Shown in pieces: positions 1-5,939 of a stretch of 9,914 nt of DNA. The notes beneath the pieces were generated by a model. It was given only the letters and a program-made list of their open reading frames with translations. It was not told the origin of the DNA and did no database searches. The DNA is taken from positions 1 through 9,914 of the forward strand of contig SPBV01000058.1 in NCBI GenBank assembly GCA_004525885.1, in the 5' to 3' direction. Within the stretch, counting starts at the first letter, position 1. Each line of letters begins with the position of its first letter. Made by a program: the position numbers and the translations under genes. Origin of the DNA: Nitrosomonadales bacterium (GTDB lineage: Bacteria; Pseudomonadota; Gammaproteobacteria; Burkholderiales; Nitrosomonadaceae).

Positions 1-276
1 ATTTGCGCCTTTCAGAGCCGCACCAGCACGGTCAATATCTTCCTTAATGGCACGGGCTAGTCCGCATACAGTGCTATCTTTAATGGTAGCAGCCACTGCT
101 TTTACTGCTTCAAAATCACCGTTGGAGGCTGCCGGAAACCCGGCTTCAATAGTGTCAACCCGCATACGCTCGAGTTGTCGTGCAATACGAACCTTCTCTT
201 CCTTTGTCATGGACGCGCCAGGACTTTGCTCGCCATCACGCAAGGTTGTATCAAAAATTATCAAATGATCTTTCAT
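1..276 (-). CDS. leuA: 2-isopropylmalate synthase, N-terminal part (cut by window edge)
   Basis: Catalyses the first committed step of leucine synthesis, condensing acetyl-CoA with 2-ketoisovalerate to 2-isopropylmalate in the cytoplasm. Only the first 92 residues of an enzyme that is usually about 510 residues are present; the frame is open to the left edge. The family signature FDTTLRDGEQSPGASM is at residues 8-23, including the substrate- and metal-binding R13-D14 pair, and TIEAGFP follows at 42-48, both in the TIM-barrel catalytic domain. The ATG at 274-276 is preceded by GGAG with good spacing (minus strand GGAGAAAGA then ATG). It is the last gene of the ilv-psd-pssA-leu cluster, but a 244-base gap with a leader peptide and hairpins separates it from pssA, so it is probably regulated separately. 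A perfect TATAAT (minus, 297-302) lies just upstream with only a poor -35 (TTCAAT, 18-base spacer). Confidence 0.97.
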   Translation of the reverse strand, partial: MKDHLIIFDTTLRDGEQSPGASMTKEEKVRIARQLERMRVDTIEAGFPAASNGDFEAVKAVAATIKDSTVCGLARAIKEDIDRAGAALKGAN

Positions 277-329
277 TCTTTCTCCGTTAGAGATCTATTA
301 TATATAGATAAAATGTCTGAATTGAAATA

Positions 330-429
330 CAGAATTTGCAAAGCAGATTCTGTTGGGTAAAGCATTAGAATAATAAGATGTAGTGGTCAGCGCACAAGGC
401 GCAGCAGAGAACCTGCTAACAGTAGCAGG
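330..429 (-). promoter_or_regulatory. Putative leucine attenuator with alternative hairpins before leuA
   Basis: On the minus strand four segments can pair in two exclusive ways. Segment 1 (423-429, CCTGCTA) pairs perfectly with segment 2 (412-418, TAGCAGG) around a 4-base loop. Segment 3 (343-352, CAGAATCTGC) pairs with segment 4 (330-339, GCAAATTCTG) around a TTT loop, with one C-A mismatch. Alternatively, 408-416 (GCAGGTTCT) pairs with 343-351 (AGAATCTGC), nine pairs including one G-U, which would break both other stems. Segment 1 lies inside the four consecutive leucine codons of the leader peptide. A ribosome stalled there would free segment 2 to pair with 3, the logic of leu/trp/his attenuators. 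Weak point: after segment 4 comes TATTTCAATT, not a clear U tract, so 3:4 is a poor intrinsic terminator. Confidence 0.5.
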
Positions 430-473
430 CTATGTGGAAGGTAAAACCAAAGATGGTCGTTAATTTTCTTCAT
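387..473 (-). CDS. Leucine-rich leader peptide of leuA (leuL-like), 28 residues
   Basis: A 28-codon frame starting at ATG 471-473 and ending in TGA 387-389. It encodes 9 leucines: L8, L12, a run L16-L19, L23, L24 and L26; the peptide ends LLRLVR. The run is read from CTG CTA CTG TTA, and this stretch overlaps the first hairpin described for the attenuator. It lies between pssA and leuA on the same strand, where a leucine attenuator leader would be expected. By analogy with LeuL of enterobacteria, translation would sense charged leucyl-tRNA rather than make a functional protein. No Shine-Dalgarno sequence is seen; a promoter-like pair ends 7 bases before the ATG, so it could be read from a leaderless RNA. 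The same frame is open further upstream into the end of pssA (from about 614), so chance hydrophobic coding is the main alternative. The role is inferred. Confidence 0.6.
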   Translation of the reverse strand: MKKINDHLWFYLPHSLLLLAGSLLRLVR

Positions 474-480
474 ACGATTA

Positions 481-509
481 AATATAAATGGTTTTTTCTT
501 TTTACGCAA
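481..509 (-). promoter_or_regulatory. Candidate promoter for the leuA leader transcript
   Basis: On the minus strand, TTGCGT (504-509) and TATATT (481-486) are separated by 17 bases; the -10 matches 5 of 6 consensus positions, the -35 only 3 of 6. It lies directly after the pssA stop codon (521-523). A start about 7 bases after the -10 would fall at or next to the leader-peptide ATG (471-473), which would give a leaderless message. Position and spacing support it; sequence strength alone is modest. Confidence 0.4.
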
Positions 510-520
510 CAGAGAATAGA

Positions 521-1294
521 TCAGGTTTTCTTCCTGATGGAATTTTTCTTCTTTTTTAGCCACCGCCACAACCACATGACGTAACCAGATAATGCGTACA
601 GCACGAACAAACAAAATAGTACAACAGGTGGTTGACTTGGAATCAGCACAAAAAAGAACAGAGCTAGCATCAACACAGATATGAATGGTACGCTTTTGCG
701 TAAATTTATTTCTTTACCACTATAAAAAGGGAGGTTACTAACCATAGTAAAACCAGCAAACACCGTGATGCTCCAAGCTAGCCATCTGATGTCTGGCCCT
801 TCTATTTTAAAATCTAACATTACCCAAACTAGCCCTGCAATCAGAGCAGCGGCAGCGGGACTGGGTAAGCCCTGGAAAAATCTTTTGTCTGCCGCTCCTG
901 CTTTTGTGTTAAAACGAGCAAGACGTAGTGCTGCACAGGCGCAATAAATAAAAGCTGCAATCCAACCCCACTTTCCCATGCCCTTCAGAGCCCACTCATA
1001 TATGACCAGTGCAGGAGCTGCGCCGAATGAAATCATGTCGGATAGGCTGTCGTACTCGGCTCCAAATTCACTCTGAGTATGAGTGAGTCGTGCAACTCTT
1101 CCATCCAATCCGTCCAGTACCATAGCAATGAAAATAGCTACCGCAGAATACTCAAAACGTCCATTCATCGCTTGTACAATGGCATAAAACCCAGCAAATA
1201 GCGCCGCGGTAGTAAACAGGTTAGGGAGCAAATAGATACCACGCCGCCGCAGGTTTGATTTAAACATCATGCGAGGTTGGTTAGGGTCGTACAT
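521..1294 (-). CDS. pssA: CDP-diacylglycerol--serine O-phosphatidyltransferase (phosphatidylserine synthase)
   Basis: Integral membrane enzyme that makes phosphatidylserine and CMP from CDP-diacylglycerol and L-serine, the substrate step for Psd. The 257-residue protein carries the complete CDP-alcohol phosphotransferase signature D-x2-D-G-x2-A-R-x8-G-x3-D-x3-D at residues 61-86, with the metal-binding aspartates D61, D64, D82 and D86 all present. Hydrophobic segments lie near 23-42, 93-125, 147-163, 169-188, 202-220 and 223-243, and the tail is lysine/arginine-rich (247-256), as expected for a cytoplasmic end. This is the membrane-spanning CDP-alcohol type, unlike the phospholipase-D-like PssA of E. 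coli. The ATG at 1292-1294 has a weak AAGG nine bases upstream. It is downstream of psd (107-base gap), so the two phosphatidylethanolamine genes are adjacent. Confidence 0.95.
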   Translation of the reverse strand: MYDPNQPRMMFKSNLRRRGIYLLPNLFTTAALFAGFYAIVQAMNGRFEYSAVAIFIAMVLDGLDGRVARLTHTQSEFGAEYDSLSDMISFGAAPALVIYEWALKGMGKWGWIAAFIYCACAALRLARFNTKAGAADKRFFQGLPSPAAAALIAGLVWVMLDFKIEGPDIRWLAWSITVFAGFTMVSNLPFYSGKEINLRKSVPFISVLMLALFFFVLIPSQPPVVLFCLFVLYALSGYVMWLWRWLKKKKNSIRKKT

Positions 1295-1324
1295 TATTTA
1301 TGCCTTACATTAAGAGACCGATGC

Positions 1325-1354
1325 ATGGTAAACGGTTACGTTAGGATGGTAAAC
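1325..1354. repeat. Two 9-base direct repeats, 21-base period, psd-pssA gap
   Basis: ATGGTAAAC occurs at 1325-1333 and again at 1346-1354, exactly 21 bases apart, i.e. two helical turns, in the 107-base spacer between psd and pssA. The first copy also forms a small dyad, GTAA ACGG TTAC (1328-1339). It could be a paired protein-binding site or chance. Confidence 0.35.
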
Positions 1355-1401
1355 AGAAGATAGCGACTAGAGAGTGATGAATGATGGGGTAACTACAGAT
1401 A

Positions 1402-2046
1402 TTAATGTGGCAATTCCGCTAGTATAGTTAGTGTAGCATAAACTTTGTCTCCTATATTTACCTTGATTTCACTATTAGGTGGCAGATAAACATCCACTCG
1501 TGAACCAAAACGGATAAAACCAAAACGTTGACCGCGCGCAAGATAATCACCAGTTTTCACATGGCATAATATACGTTTTGCGATCAGCCCAGCAACTTGC
1601 ACACAGGTTATATCAAGGCCGTTATCAGTTTTTATCCATAGAGCATTACGTTCATTTTCCAGAGAGGCCTTGGGTAGATTAGCGCTGATGAACTTGCCAG
1701 GGAAGTACCATTCGTTACGCACTTCCCCGTCCACTGGGCTGCGGTTGGAATGGACATTAAACACATTCATAAATACGCTTACCTTTATGGAATCACGTTT
1801 GAGATAAGGATCTTGTACACTTTCAACTGCGACTATTCTGCCATCAGCAGGTGATAGTACAGCATTAGTTTTTTGTGGAACAATACGTGGTGGGTCACGG
1901 AAAAATTGTAAAACAAATAATGCGATAAGCCAGAATGGCGCTGCCCAGATCCAACCAGTAAGAAAATTTACTAGTGCTGCAACAGCGACTGTTCCTATGA
2001 TAAAAGGCCAGCCTTCACGGGCAAAAAAGGGATGAGGGTAATTCAT
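1402..2046 (-). CDS. psd: Phosphatidylserine decarboxylase proenzyme
   Basis: Decarboxylates phosphatidylserine to phosphatidylethanolamine at the inner membrane. The 214-residue length is typical of the short bacterial Psd form. Two hydrophobic stretches at about 13-33 and 34-49 anchor the N-terminus. The self-cleavage site is Gly181-Ser182 in RFGFIRFGSRVDVYLP (174-189). Cleavage before S182 would give a beta chain of 181 residues and a small alpha chain of 33 residues with an N-terminal pyruvoyl group. D68 (SPADG) and H99 (NVHSNRSP) are in the positions expected for the processing triad with S182. The MNYPHP start agrees with the family, but no Shine-Dalgarno sequence precedes the ATG (2044-2046), so translation may be coupled or weak. 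Gene order ilvC-psd-pssA means the phospholipid genes sit inside the branched-chain cluster. Confidence 0.95.
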   Translation of the reverse strand: MNYPHPFFAREGWPFIIGTVAVAALVNFLTGWIWAAPFWLIALFVLQFFRDPPRIVPQKTNAVLSPADGRIVAVESVQDPYLKRDSIKVSVFMNVFNVHSNRSPVDGEVRNEWYFPGKFISANLPKASLENERNALWIKTDNGLDITCVQVAGLIAKRILCHVKTGDYLARGQRFGFIRFGSRVDVYLPPNSEIKVNIGDKVYATLTILAELPH

Positions 2047-2087
2047 CAGGACATGAGTAGTTTTAATATTGAGCGGTAATATTCTTT

Positions 2088-2093
2088 ATTATA
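2088..2093 (-). promoter_or_regulatory. Possible -10 box for internal promoter upstream of psd
   Basis: A perfect TATAAT on the minus strand, 42 bases upstream of the psd start in the 98-base ilvC-psd gap. No acceptable -35 is seen at 16-18 bases (GAAATG or similar), so it would need an activator or may be chance in AT-rich DNA. It could let psd-pssA be transcribed apart from the amino acid genes. Confidence 0.22.
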
Positions 2094-2144
2094 GCTAGAC
2101 CTATACCTTACATTTCATGCTGTGCATATGTCTGCTGCTTTACA

Positions 2145-3161
2145 CTAATTCTTTTTTTGGTCAACCAGCTTGTTCTTTTCGATCCATGGCATCATGCTGC
2201 GCAGTTTCGAACCGATAACTTCAATTTGATGTTCGGAAGCGAGACGGCGGCTAGTTTTAAGCATAGGCGCGCCAGCTTGGTTTTCCAATATAAATTCGCG
2301 AGCATATTCGCCAGTCTGAATTTCACGTAAAATCTTACGCATTTCGGCACGAGTCTCGTCGGTAACAAGACGCGGGCCACGTGTAATGTCGCCATATTCA
2401 GCATTATTAGAGACGGAATAACGCATGTTAGCAATACCCCCTTCATAGATTAAATCAACTATCAATTTTACTTCGTGCAGGCATTCGAAATAGGCCATTT
2501 CTGGCGCGTAACCTGCTTCCACTAATGTCTCAAAACCTGCTTGAATCAGGGAGGTTAGTCCCCCACATAGCACTACCTGTTCACCGAATAGATCAGTTTC
2601 AGTTTCTTCGCGGAAATTTGTTTCGATCACTCCTCCACGCGTACCGCCATTTGCTGCAGCATAAGAAAGCGCTAATTTAAGAGCTTTACCAGATTTATCT
2701 TGATGCACAGCGATAAGTGAGGGAACGCCACCACCCTGTATATAGGTTGATCGTACAAGATGACCGGGTCCTTTTGGTGCAATCATAATCACGTCAAGGT
2801 CATCTCGTGGCGATACTTGTCCGTAGTGGATATTAAATCCATGGGCGAATGCAAGTGTCGCTGCTTTTTTGAGATTGGGTTCAATCTCTGCTTTATAAAC
2901 AGAAGCGATCTTCTCATCTGGTAATAGAAGCATCACAATATCGGCACCCTTAACGGATTCAGCAATACTTTTAACAGTGAGGCCAGCTTTCTTTGCTTTG
3001 CTCCAAGATGCGCCATCCTTACGTAGGCCAACAGTGATTTTTACGCCAGATTCATTCAGGTTATTTGCATGAGCGTGTCCCTGTGAGCCATAACCCACAA
3101 TGGTGACTTTTTTTCTTTTGATGAGTGACAAATCAGCATCTTTATCGTAATAAACCTTCAT
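2145..3161 (-). CDS. ilvC: Ketol-acid reductoisomerase (NADP+), class I
   Basis: Isomerises and reduces 2-acetolactate (or 2-aceto-2-hydroxybutyrate) to the dihydroxy acid, the second common step to valine, leucine and isoleucine. At 338 residues it is a class I (short) KARI. The Rossmann motif GYGSQG is at 23-28; the beta2-alphaB loop GLRKDGAS (45-52) carries R47, K48 and S52, which suggests NADPH preference. Catalytic and magnesium residues are intact: H107, D190, E194, E226, E230 and S251. Stop is TAG (2145-2147). The start at 3159-3161 has AAAGGA five bases upstream, a good ribosome-binding site. It follows ilvH with a 93-base gap and precedes psd. Confidence 0.98.
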   Translation of the reverse strand: MKVYYDKDADLSLIKRKKVTIVGYGSQGHAHANNLNESGVKITVGLRKDGASWSKAKKAGLTVKSIAESVKGADIVMLLLPDEKIASVYKAEIEPNLKKAATLAFAHGFNIHYGQVSPRDDLDVIMIAPKGPGHLVRSTYIQGGGVPSLIAVHQDKSGKALKLALSYAAANGGTRGGVIETNFREETETDLFGEQVVLCGGLTSLIQAGFETLVEAGYAPEMAYFECLHEVKLIVDLIYEGGIANMRYSVSNNAEYGDITRGPRLVTDETRAEMRKILREIQTGEYAREFILENQAGAPMLKTSRRLASEHQIEVIGSKLRSMMPWIEKNKLVDQKKN

Positions 3162-3207
3162 AGATTTCCTTTCTGATTTAATTGGAAACAGGTACTACAA
3201 GCTAGTG

Positions 3208-3238
3208 ATTATAGGTAAAAATTGTATTCTTATCACAA
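3208..3238 (-). promoter_or_regulatory. Possible internal promoter before ilvC
   Basis: Minus-strand TATAAT (3208-3213) with TTGTGA (3233-3238) 19 bases upstream, longer than the ideal spacer. It lies in the 93-base ilvH-ilvC gap. A weak hairpin AATTGT/ACAATT (3220-3225 with 3235-3240) followed by a short T run overlaps it. Either element may be chance; together they leave room for ilvC expression separate from ilvIH. Confidence 0.25.
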
Positions 3239-3254
3239 TTCATATCAGGCTTTA

Positions 3255-3746
3255 CTATACTTTCAATACTCGCTCACCACGACCAATTCCAGAAGCACCA
3301 GTACGAACTGTTTCCAGAATTATTTTGCGTTCCATTGTGTCGAGAAATGCGTCGAGTTTTGAACCGGTACCAGTCAGTTCAATAGTGTAGGATTTATCAG
3401 TAACATCAACAATGCGACCGCAAAAAATATCAGTTGTAGCCTTTATCTCCTTGCGGTCCTTACCTACGGCGCGCACTTTCACCAGCATCAATTCGCACTC
3501 AATATGATCCCCATCACTTAAGTCTATTACCTTTACTACATCAATCAATTTATTCAACTGCTTGGTAATTTGTTCGACTACATCATCCGAACCAACAGTA
3601 ACTAGAGTCATTCGTGACAGAGTAGGGTCCTCGGTAGGTGCAACTATGAGCGACTCAATATTATAGCCTCGTGCAGAGAACAACCCAGCCACGCGTGATA
3701 AGGCACCAGCTTCGTTTTCCATCAACAAAGAAATAATATGCCGCAT
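3255..3746 (-). CDS. ilvH: Acetohydroxyacid synthase, small regulatory subunit
   Basis: Regulatory partner of IlvI; it activates the catalytic subunit and mediates valine feedback inhibition. The 163-residue protein has an N-terminal ACT domain (about 2-76) containing GALSRVAGLFSARGYNIESL (14-33) and a C-terminal small-subunit domain (about 82-160). G14 and N29, whose loss in E. coli IlvH gives valine resistance, are both kept, so valine-sensitive control is predicted. The start ATG (3744-3746) lies two bases after the ilvI stop TAA (3749-3751), and no independent ribosome-binding site is evident. Translational coupling with ilvI is therefore likely and would help equal subunit production. 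Confidence 0.97.
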   Translation of the reverse strand: MRHIISLLMENEAGALSRVAGLFSARGYNIESLIVAPTEDPTLSRMTLVTVGSDDVVEQITKQLNKLIDVVKVIDLSDGDHIECELMLVKVRAVGKDRKEIKATTDIFCGRIVDVTDKSYTIELTGTGSKLDAFLDTMERKIILETVRTGASGIGRGERVLKV

Positions 3747-3748
3747 TT

Positions 3749-5455
3749 TTATACTAAAATCATCTCAGAGAGGCCTTTTCCGCCCGGTATCATAGGGAAT
3801 ACATTTTCGGTTTGATCGGTAATGAAGTCCATGAATACCAATCTATTTTTAAGCTTGAACGCTTCCTTTAATGCATCTTCTATGTCGCTTGGCTGTTCAA
3901 TTTTCATTCCTACGTGGCCATAGCTTTCTGCCAGTTTGACAAAGTCTGGCAACGCATCTACATATGACTCAGCGTAGCGATTGCCATGGAAAAATTCTTG
4001 CCATTGGCGCACCATACCCATATAGCGATTATTTAGATTAATAATCTTTAGTGGTAGATTATATTGCTTGCAAGTTGATAATTCCTGAATACACATTTGT
4101 ATACTGGCTTCACCGGTGACACAGGCTACTTTACTTTTAGGGTTAGCAAACTGAACACCCATTGCTGCTGGCAGACCAAATCCCATGGTCCCTAACCCGC
4201 CAGAATTAATCCAACGTCGAGGCTTGTCGAATTTGTAGAATTGTGCAGCCCACATCTGATGCTGGCCTACGTCTGAGGTGACAAAAGCATCACCCTTGGT
4301 TATCTTGTAAAGTTTTTCAACCACCATTTGTGGCTTGATTATAGCGCTTTTCCGGTCATACTTAAGGCAATCTTGTTTACGCCACTGATCGATTTGTGCC
4401 CACCATGGTTTGAGTTTCTCCCACTTGGGCTTCTCTTTGCTGTCCATTAGTAATTTAATAAGTTCGTCGAGTACATTTGAAACACTACCAACAATGGGCA
4501 CATCCACCTTGACGCGTTTGGAAATGGAGGAAGGGTCAATGTCAATGTGTATAATTTTCCTTTCTTTGTTAAAAAAATGTTTGGGGTTACCAATCACGCG
4601 GTCATCAAAGCGCGCTCCAATTGCTATTAATACATCGCAATGTTGCATTGCCATATTTGCTTCATAGGTGCCGTGCATGCCCAACATACCGAGGAATTGT
4701 TTGTCAGTTGCAGGATAACCGCCTAGTCCCATTAATGTGTTCGTACAAGGAAAATTTAGCATTTGTACAAGATGTGTAAGTTGTGTGGCCGCATTGCTCA
4801 GTATCACCCCGCCACCCGCATAGATCATTGGCCGTTTTGCGCCCAATATTAATTGCATCGCTTTTTTTATCTGTCCAGGATTCCCTTTGCTACTCGGATT
4901 ATAGGAGCGCATAGACACGCTAGCGGGATAGGAGAACCTAGTCTTTTCTTGGCTCACGTCCTTAGGAATATCTACCAGTACTGGCCCGGGACGCCCAGTT
5001 GAACAAATATAGAATGCTTTCTTGATGGTGGCAGCCAACTCTGTAATATCTTTAACTAGGAAATTATGTTTAACACAAGGGCGCGTGATACCAACTGCAT
5101 CAACTTCCTGAAACGCGTCTAACCCAATAGCATGGGTCGGCACCTGTCCACTTATAATGACCATAGGAATTGAATCCATGTAGGCAGTAGCAATACCGGT
5201 AACAGCATTGGTTACACCGGGCCCAGACGTCACTAATGCAACTCCTGGTTTGTTGCTGGAGCGCGCATACCCATCTGCTGCGTGTATCGCTGCTTGCTCA
5301 TGACGCACTAATATATGCTTGACCTTGTCCTGCTTGAACAATGCATCATATATGAACAGAACCGCGCCACCAGGATAGCCAAAGATGTGCTTCACTCCTT
5401 CTTCCTGTAAGCAGCGTATTGTGATCTCAGCACCCGTTAATTCTTCTGTACTCAT
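3749..5455 (-). CDS. ilvI: Acetohydroxyacid (acetolactate) synthase, large catalytic subunit
   Basis: Thiamine-diphosphate and FAD enzyme that condenses two pyruvates to 2-acetolactate, or pyruvate with 2-ketobutyrate, starting branched-chain amino acid synthesis. The 568 residues match the family length. The N-terminal TPP-binding (PYR) domain covers about 5-170 with catalytic E53 (RHEQAAIHAADGYAR). The central FAD-associated domain is about 195-335. The C-terminal PP domain, about 380-555, has the TPP motif beginning G448-E449-A450-S451 and ending N475-N476. Glutamate replaces the common aspartate in that motif (GDGS), a variant I recall from related proteobacterial enzymes. W485 in VRQWQ matches the substrate-specificity and herbicide-site tryptophan. 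The symbol follows its pairing with ilvH; ilvB would be an equally usual name. Upstream is a purine-rich stretch ending GAGAGA before ATG. Confidence 0.97.
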   Translation of the reverse strand: MSTEELTGAEITIRCLQEEGVKHIFGYPGGAVLFIYDALFKQDKVKHILVRHEQAAIHAADGYARSSNKPGVALVTSGPGVTNAVTGIATAYMDSIPMVIISGQVPTHAIGLDAFQEVDAVGITRPCVKHNFLVKDITELAATIKKAFYICSTGRPGPVLVDIPKDVSQEKTRFSYPASVSMRSYNPSSKGNPGQIKKAMQLILGAKRPMIYAGGGVILSNAATQLTHLVQMLNFPCTNTLMGLGGYPATDKQFLGMLGMHGTYEANMAMQHCDVLIAIGARFDDRVIGNPKHFFNKERKIIHIDIDPSSISKRVKVDVPIVGSVSNVLDELIKLLMDSKEKPKWEKLKPWWAQIDQWRKQDCLKYDRKSAIIKPQMVVEKLYKITKGDAFVTSDVGQHQMWAAQFYKFDKPRRWINSGGLGTMGFGLPAAMGVQFANPKSKVACVTGEASIQMCIQELSTCKQYNLPLKIINLNNRYMGMVRQWQEFFHGNRYAESYVDALPDFVKLAESYGHVGMKIEQPSDIEDALKEAFKLKNRLVFMDFITDQTENVFPMIPGGKGLSEMILV

Positions 5456-5490
5456 TCTCTCTTTTCCCCCCTACCTACCCTATCGCAAAT

Positions 5491-5496
5491 ATTATA
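5491..5496 (-). promoter_or_regulatory. Candidate -10 box for the ilv cluster
   Basis: Perfect TATAAT on the minus strand, 35 bases before the ilvI ATG. The hexamer 17 bases upstream (CCGCTA) is a poor -35, which would suit an activator-dependent promoter. A 13-base dyad lies 28 bases further upstream. Confidence 0.35.
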
Positions 5497-5524
5497 AATA
5501 TAACCCTGGACGGTAGCGGTTAGC

Positions 5525-5537
5525 TGACCTTTGGTCA
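5525..5537 (-). promoter_or_regulatory. LysR-type operator-like dyad upstream of ilvI
   Basis: TGACC-AAA-GGTCA on the minus strand, a perfect 5+3+5 dyad of the form T-N11-A, the general pattern bound by LysR-type regulators. It is 70 bases upstream of the ilvI start and upstream of the candidate -10. The outer bases GGTT and AACC could also pair, so an RNA hairpin is an alternative. A second dyad with GGTCA/CACCA (5592-5603, TGGTGGTCACCA) lies 55 bases away. No regulator gene is adjacent. Confidence 0.35.
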
Positions 5538-5707
5538 ACCCCTTGTTAGTTGTTACTTTTCATGCTGTTTGTAGTTTTATGCACTTTCTTTTGGTGGTCA
5601 CCATATTGCTTATCTTAGATTATCTTGTATGAGTTCATCAGTAGATGAGTCTTTTACGATAATATTTGAGGAATTGGTTATGAAATGAGAAAGATGTAAA
5701 ATGTTTC

Positions 5708-5725
5708 CATTTTATACATAAAATG
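5708..5725. promoter_or_regulatory. 18-base perfect dyad in the ilvI-rpsO region
   Basis: CATTTTATACATAAAATG has 8-base arms that match perfectly around AC. It lies 253 bases from ilvI and 215 bases from rpsO, near the middle of the region, and resembles a dimer operator. No matching known site is recognised. Confidence 0.4.
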
Positions 5726-5766
5726 ATCGCTTGAATTAGATTTTTATGCATAGGCTGATACCGTCG

Positions 5767-5796
5767 TTTGGGACTAATACTGTATTTTTTGGGACT
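5767..5796 (+). repeat. Two TTTGGGACT repeats, 21-base period, upstream of rpsO
   Basis: TTTGGGACT at 5767-5775 and 5788-5796, exactly 21 bases apart, on the same face of the helix. They lie about 145-170 bases before the rpsO start, where upstream activator sites or a promoter would be expected. Confidence 0.35.
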
Positions 5797-5820
5797 TAAC
5801 CTCAGAATGGATAACCGGCT

Positions 5821-5853
5821 TGTTTATTTCTTATTTGAAATGCTAAATAAACA
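5821..5853 (+). repeat. Inverted repeat in the rpsO leader region
   Basis: TGTTTATTT (5821-5829) and AAATAAACA (5845-5853) form a perfect 9-base AT-only stem except for one G-C pair, around a 15-base loop. If transcribed with rpsO it would make a weak hairpin just before the small frame at 5867. It may instead be a DNA-level site. Confidence 0.35.
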
Positions 5854-5866
5854 CTAAAGGAAAAAA

Positions 5867-5896
5867 ATGGCACATATCCACCTTATTAAAGAGTAA
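5867..5896 (+). CDS. Possible nine-residue upstream frame (MAHIHLIKE) before rpsO
   Basis: ATG at 5867, TAA ending at 5896, with AAAGGA (5856-5861) at ideal spacing. It ends 43 bases before rpsO. The ribosome-binding site is as good as that of rpsO itself, so ribosomes may load here. A coding function is unlikely; a role in translational control of rpsO is speculation. Confidence 0.25.
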   Translation: MAHIHLIKE

Positions 5897-5939
5897 AATA
5901 ACGCCTTTTCTTATTTAGGGTTTAAACTGGAGAGAATGC

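Larger units (their letters stand above)
5456..5939. other. Divergent non-coding region between ilvI and rpsO
   Basis: 484 bases with no convincing protein gene, apart from a nine-codon frame near rpsO described separately. It must hold the outward promoters of the ilv cluster and of rpsO. I see several dyads and one spaced direct repeat (each listed), but no clear sigma70 promoter for rpsO and no Ile/Leu/Val-rich leader peptide before ilvI. A run of G (5466-5471 on the minus strand) lies shortly before the ilvI start. Confidence 0.7.

Noticed and set aside
448..451. GEAS instead of GDGS in the IlvI thiamine-diphosphate motif might mean a dead enzyme
   Set aside because: I recall glutamate at this position in related proteobacterial acetohydroxyacid synthases; the catalytic E53 and terminal NN are intact. 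Positions given are IlvI residues; the gene is at 3749-5455.
521..614. The leader frame continues open upstream into the pssA 3' end, giving a 75-codon frame from 614
   Set aside because: It overlaps pssA in another frame. The lysine-rich part mirrors pssA coding, and no ribosome-binding site supports the start at 612-614. Only the part after ATG 471-473 is kept as a candidate.
5611..5751. Short minus-strand frames in the ilvI upstream region, considered as an Ile/Val/Leu leader peptide
   Set aside because: No run of branched-chain codons, no ribosome-binding site, and no terminator-like stem with a U tract before ilvI.
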